Counted from the stretch's first letter, positions 35,801 to 49,700 are shown. The stretch is DNA of 64,000 nt from Letharia columbiana (GCF_014066305.1 NW_023501046.1:124001-188000), one strand, 5' to 3'. Translations and numbers: made by a program. The notes: generated by a model from the sequence alone, not told the origin.

Positions 35801-37156
35801 CGTCCTGATTTGCAGCAGTCACAGGTACCAATCTCCAAGAAGATTGGCGTGTCATCAAGTATCTCGCAACGGATTAAAGCACTTGAGCAACTTTCAAGTC
35901 GCCCAACAAGCCCTATATCGCCAAACCTAGCTCCTAATACATCTACTTTCCTTGGTTTGCGCAAGACTTCACTCCGGACTCCCTCGGGTGATTCGGACTA
36001 TAAGAACAGCAACATCAATAAAAGTCGTCCTAGTACAGCATATCCTTCGCCTTCACCATCTCCAGAACCCTTCAACTCGAGTCTATACAATCACGCGAAC
36101 AAAGCTGATTACTCGCGTTCGATCAAATCAGTGACCGCCCCAATCGTTCGTGAAGTAAGGGACAAGTCGCCTGAAAATCCATCTAACCCGTCTGAGCCAC
36201 GTCACCTGGACGTTGAAGAAAGGCCTCTCCAACGGGAGCGCCAAAAGAGTCCACCACCTGCAGAGCACAAAAGCATGGGACCTCCACCGCTTTCGCCTTT
36301 AAAGCCGCCGAGGCCTAGGTTTGGCCGATACTCTTCCACGCGCTCAGGATCCTCTTCAAGCAATGAGCAAAAGCTCGAGCCTCCGCAGACCACACGACGA
36401 GACTCTTTTGCCAGTATTCGCTCTAAGTCGAGTCGTGCAGGGAGCGAAGTCGAGCTGCCACGCACAATCAGCGATTCTTCTCTAAGCGGCGTGGCCAGTC
36501 TGGATGGTACTCAAGATGAGAAGAAAGACTCGAGGCGGAGTCGGTTGTTGAAGCGCATGTCGAGCATCTCATCCATGTCTCGGAGAAGTATTGCCCATGC
36601 ACTTAGTCCTGGTCCGAAGGAAGCCCCTATAATTGAGCGTCAAGAGCCCGTCCAAGAGGCACCTTCCACTTCTGTGGATGTTGGAGATGTGAACGTCCAA
36701 TTCCCTGACAACTTGGTAAGCTCTGCTTTGGATCTTTTGCTCACCTTGACTGACTTGTTCTCTAGCTTTGGAAGAGACGACACATGCTCATCGATGCGCA
36801 CGGCGTTCTCGTCCTTTCAGCATCCAAATCAGATAACGTTAGCGGCACCCCCTAAATACACTCCTTGGATACTTTTACTGATACTCACGGCAGAATTCAA
36901 AGATCATCACCAAACGATATCCCCTTTCCGATTTCCGTGCTCCATATATACCAGATCAAGACCGACAGGAGTTACCCAACAGTGTTGTCCTCGACTTCAA
37001 GGATGGCAGTACATTGCAATGCGCCTGTGAGCATCTTCAGGGCCAAGCGGGAGTCTTGAAAGGTATGTACCGGCCATCGATATACCTCACAGCCCTTCTA
37101 ACAACGATAACCGTACAGCTCTCAGGCACGCATATTCTACACACCAATCGCAGTAA
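32814..37156 (+). CDS. ADF-H domain protein with C-terminal PH-like domain (actin-associated)
   Basis: Five exons (32814-32887, 32959-36715, 36766-36837, 36894-37062, 37119-37156) join in phase to 1369 residues. The N-terminus (MSLNGLEATDVNDAHQAA, then GGWFLLKYLSRDEV and YGFIQYRRRKVILKYIPDGT) is a fungal actin-depolymerising-factor homology domain of about 135 residues. A very long serine/proline-rich, probably disordered middle follows, with PPPP-type and SRSxS motifs. The last about 95 residues (LWKRRHMLIDAHGVLVLS ... VVLDFKDGSTLQCACEHLQG) look like a PH-type fold. This layout occurs in filamentous fungi in proteins assumed to act at cortical actin; the exact role is inference. A GTAAAC near 33147 looks like a donor but gives no in-frame splice, so that stretch is left coding. 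Confidence 0.85.
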
Positions 37157-37759
37157 TAAAATCTCCATATACCCACTTTTGTTCTCTTCTCAAGGGATGT
37201 ACTTTACAAACATAGCAAGTTCGATTTCCGGCGGCAAGCAACGTATGAGCGGATGATTGTACGTATCTTTTCCGGTGTCAATAGGATATAGATATGGCGA
37301 CGACACGTTGCGGCATGTCTTGTAGGATCAGATTTGCAAGGATTGAAGAGCAAGGTGGCTAAGAATCGTTGAAGTCTTTCCGCAGATAGCGTTCTACTTC
37401 ATGAGTATATTTTGAGGATATAAATCATTGCTGATATATCACCAATGAGTGAAGAGCATAATACGTCTACACGTTGGTGAATTGTGAGACTTGAATCAAG
37501 ACTTAAGCCGTCAGGTGGGATAGTGCTGATGATTTCACGTTTGCAACCAAGAAAACGGAGTGTGCAGCGCCTTTTGATTCACTGACTATCCTGTGTATGC
37601 TATTCCCCTCTTTCCAACAATGCATCGCCTCATCCCGCGCCCAACGCCAGCAAATGTCGTGCACGTATGGAACAAAATAAACCCAATCAGAGCAGGTGGT
37701 GAGTGAAGGATAATGTACAATCGGAAGCAAAGGACGTGGGGCGTTTAGAATGGCCCCGT
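37157..37759. other. Intergenic region between convergent genes
   Basis: 3' flanks of the ADF-H gene and of the ribonucleotide reductase gene. No gene, repeat or structured element is seen. Confidence 0.6.
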
Positions 37760-39213
37760 TCAGAACTCTTCATCAAAGTTGAAGTCCCCACCATTCTCAT
37801 TCTTCTTCTCCTCTTGTCCCTCGACGACCTCCTTCTTGTTCGCGCTGGCCATCACGCCGGCTTTCTGGTAGTCGCCGACGCGTTTTTCGAAGAAGTTGGT
37901 CTTGCCGGCGAGCGAGATGGATTCCATGAAGTCGAATGGGTTGGTCGCTTTGTAGTATTTCTGGTTGCCGAGGGCGAGGAGGAGACGATCGGCGACGAAT
38001 TCGATGTATTGTTTCATGAGGTTGGCGTTCATGCCCAACAGCGCGCACGGCAGTGCCTCGGTCAAGAACTCCTGCTCGATGGCCACGGCCTCGGTAATCA
38101 CGTCTTGCACGGCCTGCTTGCTTGGGCGGTTGTTCAAGTGTGAGAAGAGCAAGCAGGCGAAATCGGTGTGCATGCCCTCGTCGCGGGAGATGAGTTCGTT
38201 TGAGAAGGTGAGACCGGGCATCAGACCGCGTTTCTTGAGCCAGAAGATGGAGGCGAAGGAGCCGCTGAAGAAGATGCCTTCGACGGCGGCGAAGGCGATG
38301 AGTCGTTGGGCGAAGGTGGAGTTTTTGTCGGATATCCACTTTAGGGCCCAGTCGGCTTTTTTGCGGATGCAGGGGACTGTGGAACGCGTTAGTGATTCGG
38401 ATACGTGTATCGAGGCTTGGAAGATGGTGGGCTTACTGGTGTCTATGGCATCGAACAGATATGTGCGCTGCTTCTGCTCCTTGATGTATGTGTCGATGAG
38501 CAGGGAGTATGTCTCGGAGTGGATGTTCTCCATCATGATCTGAAAACCGTAGAAGCAACGTGCTTCTGGTATTTGAACTTCACCGCTGAAACGCTCGACG
38601 AGGTTCTCGTTGACGATTCCGTCTGAAGCAGCGAAGAAGGCGAGGACGTGGGAGATGAAGTAGCGCTCATCGTCGTTCAGTCGGTTGTTCCAGTCGTGGA
38701 GGTCTTTGGAGAGGTCAATTTCTTCGGCGGTCCAAAAGGAGGCTTCGGCTTTCTTGTACATTTGCCATATCTATATTGATAATAGATGTAAGCTAAAGAC
38801 AACTGAGGGCACTTTACGAGTGTCGCGTGTGGTAAACACGCACCTCATGATATTTAATAGGAAAGAGCACAAAGCGATGAGGGTTTTCTTGTAGCAGAGG
38901 CTCGTCTGCCTCCTCTGGTTTGATCGTAGGTGCAACAGTTGGCGTCACTTCCTTCTTGGCATCATAGACTTCGACGAGGGGCTTCTTGAGCTCAAGGTCG
39001 TCCATCACAGGAGCGGGGATGTTGACTGGAACATTTTCCTTGTCGACGGGTTCGAACTTGAGCTTCTTTGCAGGCGAGTCACCCATCTTGAGGTTCTCCA
39101 GTCCAGAAGATGCCTGTGTCGTGTTCTATTAGCATTGGATGGACAGCAAGTTGGAGATTTGTGCGGTGGCGATGCAGTCATACCTGCTTTGATGGCGTGA
39201 TCTGGGTTGCCAT
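37760..39213 (-). CDS. RNR2: Ribonucleoside-diphosphate reductase small subunit
   Basis: Four exons (39213-39184, 39113-38844, 38770-38437, 38376-37760) join to 416 residues. This is the R2 subunit of class Ia ribonucleotide reductase, which houses the di-iron centre and tyrosyl radical that drive dNTP synthesis. Using the spliced numbering, the ligands D150 ([12 protein letters not shown]), E181 and H184 ([10 protein letters not shown]), E244 (AAVEGIFF), E278 and H281 (RDEGMH) and radical Y188 all fall at the spacing known from mouse R2. The C-terminal NFDEEF tail docks to the large subunit. The N-terminal extension has [16 protein letters not shown]. The 60 nt intron at 38377-38436 has no in-frame stop, so unspliced RNA would add 20 residues after the DAIDT stretch. 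Confidence 0.96.
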
Positions 39214-41121
39214 TGTGTAAAATATGTTGCAGTAGAGTATGTTATCGGTGTGCAGCTATGGCAAACAAAAGTATTGCCCGAAATTGTGGATGGTTGATCA
39301 AGTGAAGGAACAAAGAGACACGAGAAAGATAATTGAAGCGCGTTGTTTCTCCAGCGCGCGCTCAAGGCTAATGATGCAAGGTACCATTAGTCATCAATTT
39401 TCAGCCTTACAAAGTCGCGCATCCACGTGGGGCTCACTCATAAAAGAATCCGGCTAACTCCTCTACAATCTTGGTCTGATTGTTGCCAACGGTGTAGTGG
39501 CCCACCCCTGCCCATATTGCGAAGAACCCATGGTACCGTCCTCTATAAAAGGGACCTGGCGTCAACACCAGCCTTTGATATTCCCACCCATGGCGTAAGA
39601 ACTCTAGCTTTCATCGAGAGGAGACCAGCCTCCAGGAAATTTTGGCACAAAATGCTGGATTTTGATTCCAGCGGTGGCGGAAGCATTGGCCTGGGATGAG
39701 TACTCGACGAATCATGGTACGAGGGTGACAGCCAGGAACCCAAGTCGCTGGTCAATGACCTTCCGATCATGAGGGAGAAGAAGAAGAAGACCTTCCATAA
39801 TTCGTGGACGAGCACTCCGCAGGAGCTTCCACCTCGAGTTCGAGCCTCTCATTGTCCAAGTCCGCATCGACGAGGTCATAAGGCTCAGCGAAGCAGGCCA
39901 TGAATCTTATGACGCTGGTGACTTTGAATACAGTACAAAGAACTCCGTTGATTCTCCGAATAGTACTCTACTTGAAGAGCCTTTATAAGTTTGAGTTAAC
40001 GCCGCTTAATTACTGGAATCTTGAATGAATGACCATCAAATTTCATTTTAATGTAGGCTTCCCTGACATTGAGACATGGTTCAAGTCGTAGAAGAATGGG
40101 ACTGAAGTCTCCCGCTTGCAAAGACGCAGAATGCCACGACAGTAGCTTTGGAGAATGTTGCTTTTACGACTGGGGGACTTGAATGTATAATGGTCGAGAC
40201 GGGTGGGACTTACTGGACGCCTAGGGCTCAAAGTATCTTGGCAGAACACACATCAACCATGGCTCTTTTCGCAACACAACAACTTCGGAATGACAGCCTT
40301 TGCAATGAAGCTTTCGGCTGCGAAATCTGTGTCCGTTAGGAGAAGGGTTTCGGAGCTAGATACTTCCTTATGGACGTTCTCGTTGTTGAGTTGCGATGGG
40401 TTGAAAGAAGGGACCTTTTGATGTTCGGTCGGATCCCCAGAATTTTCAAACCCTGCCAGAGGATGGGATACGGCAAGATTGTCGACCTAATGGACACGGT
40501 TGAAAGCAGATGGGAGGGCTATTGAAGTCCGTAATGATAAATCCAGGAGACAAGTTCTCCGTACACTACATCCACAAGCTACTCAAGAGTGTGCTATCAA
40601 AGGTATCATGGTTTCGGTTGAACAAGATGTCTCACCACTCGTGGCGTTTCGATCACAGATTCAGGAACTAATTAAGTCCGTCATGCGAGCAAACTCACTA
40701 TATCTAACGGAGTGGATCTTATTCAGTGTTAATCTTTCCATTTCAGCTGCACCTGAATTTGGATAACTTCAGCTCGCTTGCAATTGCCTCAGGCTGGCGC
40801 AACTTGGCCCCCCAATCAGGTCTAGTGTATGGATCTTGACCGCTCCCGCGTTCATTCCGAGATAATTGAGCATTTCTTCAACCAGGCACCAGAGGTAGAG
40901 TATTTGCCTGAGGCGTTGGCCTGATGTTACCGTGCTCAGCTTTCATCTCGCGCGGGCATATTAGAAGCCAAGGTGGGCCATGTTCACTAAATTGAATTGC
41001 CATGCAAGAAATGTTTTTGTACTCCCCGCCATTGCAAGAATCGCGACCAGACCATTGTCATCACTGAGGAATGCGTCCTTTTGACTCATCGAGAAGTACC
41101 TAGAGAGCTAAGTTCAATACC
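39214..41121. other. Intergenic, no gene identified
   Basis: Holds the divergent promoters of the RNR2 gene (left) and the Zn2Cys6 gene (right). ACGCGT-type MluI boxes, which would be expected for S-phase control of RNR genes, are not evident just upstream of 39213. Open frames such as 39427-39699 and 40500-40766 match nothing and have no domain. Confidence 0.55.
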
Positions 41122-43256
41122 ATGGTCGGAGTACGTAGCCTTCGCGTCCCTGTTCTTTCCCAACTAGGACCGCACTTCAACCGTGACACAATCTGTGGAT
41201 GCAAACGCTCGGAGCTTTCCCCACTATTTCGCTTCTAAAGAATTATCTAGCAAATCGATCTCCACTCCCAGAGAGGAAATGCTGATTTGAAACACCGCAG
41301 GTTCCGGGAAAGTCCAAAGGCTGCACCACCTGCAGGAGGCGCAAAAAGAAGGTGGAGAAATAAACATCCATCATGCCTCTAAACCTTATACCAACATCAA
41401 ACGCAGTGCGATCTCCAGGAACCCGCGTGCAACAGATGTCTCAACAGTGGGAAGACTTGTGAGGGTTATTCTCGCTACCCGGTATTTCTTAATCGGACGA
41501 AACAGGGTCTCGTGAAACGAGGTAGGCTTGAAGAAGTAAAAGGATCCGAAGAAGCAAATGGAACAAAAGGAGAAGAGCCACGTTGCCAACCCACACTACG
41601 ATCGTCGGGACCCATAGTCGCAATGGCTCCATCGAAAAGTGTACTGCAGCGAGATCTTGTCCGAAGACAGAATATCACCATGAACAGCATGCCTCTACCT
41701 CCCAGCACCGCCAACGTCTCCGAAGCCCAACTGATCTCTGCGTTCTGGGAACGTTACATCCCATCAAGGAGTAGCGCCCAGGCTGGCTACCCATGCGCCT
41801 GGCTTCATCAATCGATATGCCTCCCGAATCCCCCACTTGCCTTGCGGTTATCCCTCAAGGCTTTGGCCCTGACGAGATTAGGTTGGCTTCACAGAGACGA
41901 TGCATTCATCCGTGGAGGCATGGTCGTATACGGTAATGCCTTGAGAGAGCTTCAGAGAGCTCTCTATGACAAACAATCAATGTGGCAAGATGAGACACTA
42001 GCTACGTGCAATGTTCTAGCGCTCTATGAGGTAAGAAAGTTTCCTATCACCGTCATCCACCGTTCTCATCAGTATTGTACAGCTTTCCGAGTCGACACCG
42101 GCCTCAATCATCGGGTATAACAGCCATGTAGGTATGTACGTTTCGGAGATGATCATTCCTTTTTCGTAGTCGTAAGACATGTTTCGGGAGGACATTGGCC
42201 ATTTCTACCCCGGAGACCTGTCTTGAAACTCAATTATCTATCTTGAAGAAGCAATGCTGAGCCTGAAATGTGCGTAGAAGTTCTAACATATCTTGTTGCT
42301 TTGCGAGGGTCAGACCAATACAGATACAGTTCGCCGCTCGCGCGCGCTATGTTCGAAGAGACGCGTCTCAAGACGGTAAGCCGCATTTGCCAGTCATGAT
42401 TCAGAACGGCAGCAAGACTGATAGCTCATTCTAGATGTTCCAGTCCCTCCTCCATCGCAAAGCGTCTCCACTAGGGTCTCACGAATGGTGCACGCGTCCC
42501 TGGTATCAGAAGCGGAAAGAGCAAAGTCAAAAAGACATCTTCCAAAAGCTATACGACCACGGCTTCGCACTGGCCGCTCTCCTAGAAGAGATAGACAATG
42601 CAGACCTCGCGAACGAAGATGCCAGTACCGAGACGATTCAAAAATACCTACGACGCTGCTCGGCCATGGACGCGAAAATCAACCTCTGGTTTAAGGAGCT
42701 CGTCCGCGGTTCAGACAGCCCCGTGTACTGGCTCACACCTCTCAACGACTCGATCGAGCTAGGCCCAGCCGACGGGTACCGGGCGTCAATATGCAACCAC
42801 AACCGGCCGTTCTCCTTCCCGGACCTCAAAACCGCCAACGTCGTGATCATGCACTGGGCCCTCAAACTAGCCATCAGCAGCACCATCGCCACCATCTGCT
42901 CCACCGCCCTCTCGACCCCCACTTTCCCTCTGCAAACGACGGCACGACAAATGCTCGTCCAGCATGGCGAGATCGGCCGGTTGGAGAACGCGACAAACAT
43001 CATGCGCTCCATGCCGTACTGCTTGCACGACAGCATGGGCCTTTTGGGCGCGCAGCAGAGCCTGTTTGCGCTGAGGGCGGCGTTGCTGTCGTTGAGGAGG
43101 AGCCAGATTGAGGAATTGACGTTGTGCGCGCGGATGTATAGGGAGTTGTATGAGAAGAAGGGGTTGAGGTATGCGAAACAGGTGGCGGATATGGGGCCGA
43201 AGTGGGGCATTGATCCTGTGCTGGACCTTTCGGGGTATGTTGTTTACAGGCCGTGA
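41122..43256 (+). CDS. Zn2Cys6 transcription factor
   Basis: Six exons (41122-41130, 41301-41351, 41407-42030, 42083-42131, 42278-42375, 42435-43256) close in phase to 550 residues. The first exon is nine bases (MVG). The zinc cluster has cysteines at 11, 14, 21, 28, 31 and 38 (GCTTCRRRKKK then CDLQEPACNRCLNSGKTCEG), the Gal4-type spacing that binds CGG half-sites as a dimer. The second intron lies between the second and third cysteines. The rest resembles the fungal-specific C6 protein architecture with FWERYIPS, LALTRLGW and ALYELSEST ... ALRGSDQYR segments, as in regulators of secondary metabolism or nutrient use. The target is unknown. The acceptor at 42277 was chosen because only it preserves the frame through SHVEVLTYLVALRG. 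Confidence 0.85.
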
Positions 43257-46200
43257 GTGGGCACGGAAGTGGTAGACTATTCAGACCGGACCTTAGCGAT
43301 TCTTACTTGGCCTTCAGTCTTAGTGGATCCAGAAGATGATCATCATCATCACCACGAAATCGCTAAGCGGGCATTGTAAGATAAGCGCCTCGGGTTTGAG
43401 GACGTACGTGAATAGTTCTGCAAAACCTTAGCAAGTGGCATTGAATCACCGGACCTGCTACTCAAGATGGTATGGGGAGCGTAGGAGGACGTGGAAGGGC
43501 AAGAGGGAGAAGTCAGCGAGGAGGGTGTGGAGGAGAACGAGAAGGACAAAGAATAGGTAGAAAACATGCTACTCAAGGTCGATGTGACCATCGTTGACTC
43601 GGCTAATTACCCTTTGTCCCAGCGAGGTAACAACTTTAACCATCGAATACCATTGAGATTTCGCTCGACCGGCTTTCCTCGCCCTCGGCCAATGTCTTGT
43701 ATGTTCGCTCGGCTTTGCTCGCCGCTGTGCTTTCTAGCCTACTGTAATGATTCTCCAGAACTTCTTTTTCTGGCTCTCGTCTTCTTCGGCGCACTTGCTT
43801 CATGTACAGCTTCTCGGTCCACGCGCGAAGCGACATCTCAAGCAATACTCAAGATTAGGGCCACTGACCAAAGACGCACATTTGCTTGGATCTGAGCAGG
43901 TCACTTGTGATCGGTGTCCGAACGTAGAGTTTTTAAATCCTTGAGCGCTTACTGTTGTATCTCGTTTTCTAGCACTTCACTCGCACCTATCGCATTACTT
44001 GCTCTATTGGCCGCGACCGTGTGGAGGGGGACCACCGTCGTTTCTTTTACGCACTCAAGCGCCTGTCTGACACAGGGTCCCAGGCGTCCAGATTTGTACG
44101 ATTCTGACAAGAGCAGCAAAACAAGCATGTAGCGTTCTGCTTCAACTGTAGCAGCAGCCCCACAGGAACTCCATCGTCAGGGATCGGCCCACACGCCTCT
44201 TCAGCCCTTCAACCTTTGCCCAGGCTAATCCCATCATGTAGCTGACGATTGCAAACAATCTTGCAGCAAGGCTCAGAGGTGACTTTGCAATGGGGCCAAG
44301 GCTAGAATTCGACGGCCTGATACTGATCGTAGAAGAATTTGGGCAGGATCATGGTGGAGGGTCGTGTAGATGACTGATACCGAACAACGGCGACATATCA
44401 CTCAATCCACTCCAGTCTCACAATTTTTGCCAGGGCTGTGCCGAAGCAAAATGCCCGTTTGACCTTTCGATCCAAAGCAGAATCTGGGAGTGTGGCGCGA
44501 CTAGCAGACAAGCATAATGAGCACACGCGGTGGGACGGGTCGATATCCCATAGACCCACAAACAGATCCCACGCCCCTGGAAATCAAATGAGGATCTAAC
44601 GGTTCTCGAAGCACGAATACGGTCGCCGTGAAATTGCATGGCGGATTTCATTGCTTGGAAAAGCCAGAGCTGCATCCAATCAAGGACGAATCAATTCGAT
44701 AAACGTTCTTTGCTCGAAATAGACAACTCGCTCTCGTAGAATGACATTAAGGGATGGTAAACGAACGGCGACCATATCAAACAGCCTCAAATGTGTAGGC
44801 GGCTGAGGGAAAGCCGTGGCAGATCAGAGGACTGAGTCATTCGTGGGGAGCGCTGAGCTACGGCGGAGATGGAGCTTCGTGAGATCGTAGATGTACAGGT
44901 GGCACAACGGACATCGAGTTTGGTCATCACCGAAGGGACACTCCACCTCACGAATTATATCTGGCTCAATGGTATGAGATGAACTGCGTTTTGAGGCCCG
45001 GGAATCGTGGAGTCTGTTGTCTACCAGCTCTTGTAGCTCGATCACGAGGAGGCTGATCGTAGAAACTTCGATTGAGGACAGGGTTGTCCCCCCGACAACA
45101 TGGACTAACACCCAATGGTTGGTAGATTTTTCCAGTCCATATCTCGTTCGATTTGTGTTGTTTCCGGGGCCCTAAGTCTGGTATATCTACGCACGCATCA
45201 CATTGTCCGGTTTATACCGACCGCTTCCATCTTTGTCCGAAGGTCCGCCGTCCTGTCTGTTCGGCTCTGGATTGTTATAGCTTTGTAGCTGTATCTAGGG
45301 ATGGGGAGCCACAGCTGAGTTGAGCAAATTGAACCCAAGCTTGGCTAAGAATGGCACAATGAGTGGAATGCAAGCGTTGATTATACTCAGGTTGACCGCG
45401 ACTCTAAAACAATTATTAGGAAACGTGGTCTTACCGGTCATGTGAATGAAGTAGAACCCACAGCGTCCAGATCTGTGGCGTGATACTGGCCCCTAGATCT
45501 CACAATCAGCCCTCGTTTCGTCTCTTCAGTATTGACGACTTTCGCATGCAAGACTAGTCCGCGCCTCGCTCAAAGTCCTTCAAGCTAGCCAAGACTCCGA
45601 TGGTTGATGCACAGACTCTGAAACCACGTCAGATAGAGAGATTCAGGAGCCCATAGCTACTTATAGCGGTCTTGAAGAGAAGACGATCAAGATACTCCAG
45701 CGATCAACGCTTAGCGAAACGCTCCATATGATCATTGCCAGCAAACCCGCGATGGCAACGTCTGTGAGAAGGTTGATGATGCCCTTTGTATACGTCAAGG
45801 CAGACCGCGTGTTCGTTAGGCCCATATGTCTCAAGGCTTCCGTCTGAGCCTACCCTGTCAATACGAGATCTTTGCAAGAAGTCCCAACGCGCAGGTATTG
45901 CACATCGTAGTGAGAAGTCTTGAGTGATGATGACTACACGGCTTATGGTGATCTCGATCCGCCTAGCGCACTCTGTTGGGGACATGCTGTCAGGCCTCTG
46001 GCGGATCAAGTGAACAAGGCTGTAGAGTCGCAAGATGCTGTAATCCTCCTGCACACCATACCATCCTCACAGGCCACCAATGGATGCGTGGACACAATGG
46101 ATTGGAAATAAAAATCATTAGCTGATAAGGACAATTGCGGCCAGTCGGGAGGGCCGCCCACATTCTCTAGACCCATAAATCTTAAAGCGAAATAATTGCC

Positions 46201-46791
46201 GGTAACGAACCCAAAGTGTTCACTGTGCCATGAGTGGTTCTAGCCTATCCGGCAGGAAACAGATGGTGATTGTTTGCATTGAGGTGAAAGAATGACGCGC
46301 GAACTTGGAAAACGGAGAGGATTCAGGGATAGATCAACATGAAACATTTTGGTGTAGCTTGGTGCTTCTTCACAAACAAATCCACAATAGCGGGTAGACT
46401 GCCAGGCTTACAATAAACACACGGTCATAACACAGGCTCAGCGAGTCGTCTACTGGACGCCGTCCATGGAAATTGAGACCAATTCCTCCTTATGACTTCG
46501 TTGGATCACTCGCTCTCCTTGTACGACTTGGGAGTTGAGAGTATCTTGTTCTATATGAAACACTGACTGTAACGACAGCTGTAACCTTCCTACAAAGGCG
46601 AGCATGTAGACATTTTAAGGAGCGTTGGATATTGTCGAAATAAAATCAGGAAACAATGACACCAAAGTGCCGCACGCAAAACGAAAGGCAAGATAAAATC
46701 AAATCAACACATTCTACCACCCCATTCCCAGCTCTCATCAGCTCAGTCGATATCAGCTGCACAACGTATACAGACTCCGGTCCATCATCTA
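43257..46791. other. 3.5 kb gene-poor gap
   Basis: No gene could be supported between the Zn2Cys6 gene and the NLR stop. Minus-strand frames at 44824-45111 (containing CPFGDDQTRCPLC) and 45704-46054 are the most protein-like but isolated. Base composition is normal with no sign of heavy RIP, so this is not a decayed young repeat. It may hold old gene relics or noncoding transcripts. Confidence 0.5.
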
Positions 46792-49700
46792 TCACCCTCC
46801 AACATCTGTCACTATACCATCCTGAGTAAAAGTCATGAAGAACATCTTGCCAGATGCACAAGCAATGACAAAGAATCCATTGTGATGCGCTATGCGTCTG
46901 CTGGCCAACCTGGAGCTAGAATGGGGGCGAAAATCAGGAGGTAGCCAAAGCATTTTTCGGTTGCCTTCCATGATCCACTCCTCCCCAACGAGTTTCCAGT
47001 GACTTTCAGGTGTGGATGAATAGTTGAACGAGTCTTCGAGAATTTCACCGATCTGGATATGACCTCGGTCAGTCTCGAGGTACGTCCCGTCTGCAGAGAA
47101 CGACAACTGTTCGACATGACTGTTGATTGAGAATGTTCCCATCAGCCGTGCAGTTCCAACGTCCCATAGCTTTACTGCACCATCAAGTGAAGAGGATGCA
47201 AGAGACTTGCTATCACTTGAAAAGGCCAGTGCGCTTGCGTTTCTTAAATGACCTTCGAGCGTGTTTCGTGACTCTCCTGTTTCCGTGTTGCATATGATTA
47301 TAGTCCCGTCTAGGGACTGACAGGCAAGATACCTACCATTGGGCGAAAATGCTATTGCACCTGAGTTTTGCACTAGGCCTTCGAGCTTGTGAAGTAATTT
47401 TCCTGTCATGGTATCCCATATTGTTGCAGTCCCTTTCCAGAAAATAGCGGCGATCTTCTCGCCAGTGAGCGAAAAGGTTATTGCTGAGACACCGATGGGG
47501 TGACCTTGGAGCTCATGACGCAGAGATCCTGTTTCTGGATTCCAAATCCGTACTTCTCCCTTACCGCCACTCGAGGCAAGCTGCTCACCGTCGGATGAAA
47601 AGACAAGTATACGCACGTCGTCTCGATCATTGCTCAGGACTTGAGTTCTCGTTCCTATTCTTGGATCCCATAATTGTATAGTGCGGTCATCGGAAGCAGA
47701 AGCCAGCTTTTTACCATCGGGCGAAAATGTTATTCGATTTACTTCACCCGAGTGGCCCGCTAAGGTAAACTCTAATGCTCCCCTCACTGTATCATATAAT
47801 CGGATTGTTGTATCGTGGTAGTAGATGGATGCTATCTGGTTGCCACTAGGCGAAATTATGATTTTACTGATAGATGGTGAATTCTCTTTTCGCGAGTTTG
47901 TTGTAGCCATGGGAGAAGGATTCCATAGTTGCACTGTCAAAGAACACGTGCAAAAGCTCGCTATTTGCTTTCCGTCCGGCGAAAATACCACGGAGTCGAC
48001 TGTCCACGAGCAGGTCCCAATCAGGCTCTGTGCCTGCGTCGATAGATCCCACAAATATATTGTCCCGTCTGCGAAGCTCGAGACAAGAGATTTACCGTCG
48101 GGAGAGAACGACAGCGCACTGACCCATTCCGAATGACCTTCAAACTTCCGATGAGACCCTGAGGCTAAGTCATGAAGCTCTATCGTTCCGTTAGTAAAAC
48201 CCAAGGCCAGCTCATTGTTCGAAGTGAATGCCGCTGCACAGTACTCGGCTGGGATGTCGGTCTTTAAGCTCTGCGCTGTGCCTGTACTTGGGTCATATTG
48301 TAGTACTTCGAATACATTGCTATTCGTTCGCTGAATTACATAGGCCATCTGTCCCTGAGGTGAGGATCCCCGCAAAAGCCAATTTTTCAAAACGTCTGGG
48401 AGTACGAGCTTAGATAAGGAGTCTTTCCCTCGACTCCATATTTGCACACCCTTATCCCAACATTCTACGGCCAAGTCACCATTAGGCAAGAACAACAGTG
48501 AGGAGGAGGAGTTACGATCGAGATAGGGATGATACTGGGGACCAACATCGAGATCTAGAATGCGGCGAGCCACGCCTGTCACAGGCTCCCATAGCCGTAC
48601 TGTCGAATCCCAAGAAGCTGAAGCTAAATGGCCATCGCGCGAGAACGCTACTGCAGTGACGTAATCTCGATGACCTTCTAGCGTACTGCGTAGGGCCCCT
48701 GTCGCCGGATCCCACAACCGTATTGTATGATCCCGAGAAGCGGATGCTGAATATTTGCCGTCGGGTGAGAAGGCGATTGCTGTGACGTAACCTGTATGTC
48801 CCTCTAGAGTCTGCACACAATTACCCCACGTGCCTTCCACGGCTGGGAGTCTGACCAGCCAGGCCGGAAGCTGATCCGAATAACGTTTCCGGATAAGACT
48901 TCCGGTTGGACTAAATACAAGCGCGGAAGCGTACGTCTGCAGTGGTGCTTTTTCGATGATAGGCCGGTTGCTGAGGATAAATCGTTTTGCGTCTTGGACT
49001 ATCGCATGTAGGGCATCATGTTCGATGACCTAGAAGCCGGAAGGTTAGTATTGACAACTATATTTATAGCGGAATATGGTAGCAGACCTCAACCATGTTT
49101 TCCAATTTGGTTATCATGAGCACCCCTTGGGACATCTTGCCCATTAGGCTCATAGCCTCGAGCCAGTGAAGGAAATCTTTCTCAAAGAAGTCGTGGATCT
49201 TGCCGTCATCACGGAGCCCGAGCTCGGCTCTGAAGTCTGATCCGGTGCCTGCGAGGTGGTCCATCCAGTATTGGCAGGCGTACTGAACATGCTTCGGCAA
49301 CTGCTTGTTCAATTTTTCTCTCTGTAGATCCTGCGGCGAAGAGCCTGGCGTCGGCAAGTGGCATATATTCCGCGTCAACCCGGTCCGAATGGCTTTTAAG
49401 CAACTCGTGACAAGCTCGCCATGCCTCAATGCTTCCTCGACAAAGAAGGGCGTGTCTTTACACCTTGTTTCGTTGAGGAGGAAGTCGTGGAACGAGGGGT
49501 GAAGTAATCGTATGGGAGAATCCAAGTCGTCTGGAATGTTGAGCACAGAATGCAATGTACTAATACCCAGGGTTACGTCTACCGTATCGTATTTCATGGA
49601 AAGCAGCTTAGCCAAAGCAGAGACAGACAATTCGTCGAATAGAACAACGATAGACCCCACAATGTCCTTGAATCGGTCGCACAGTTCGGCTCTATCTCGT

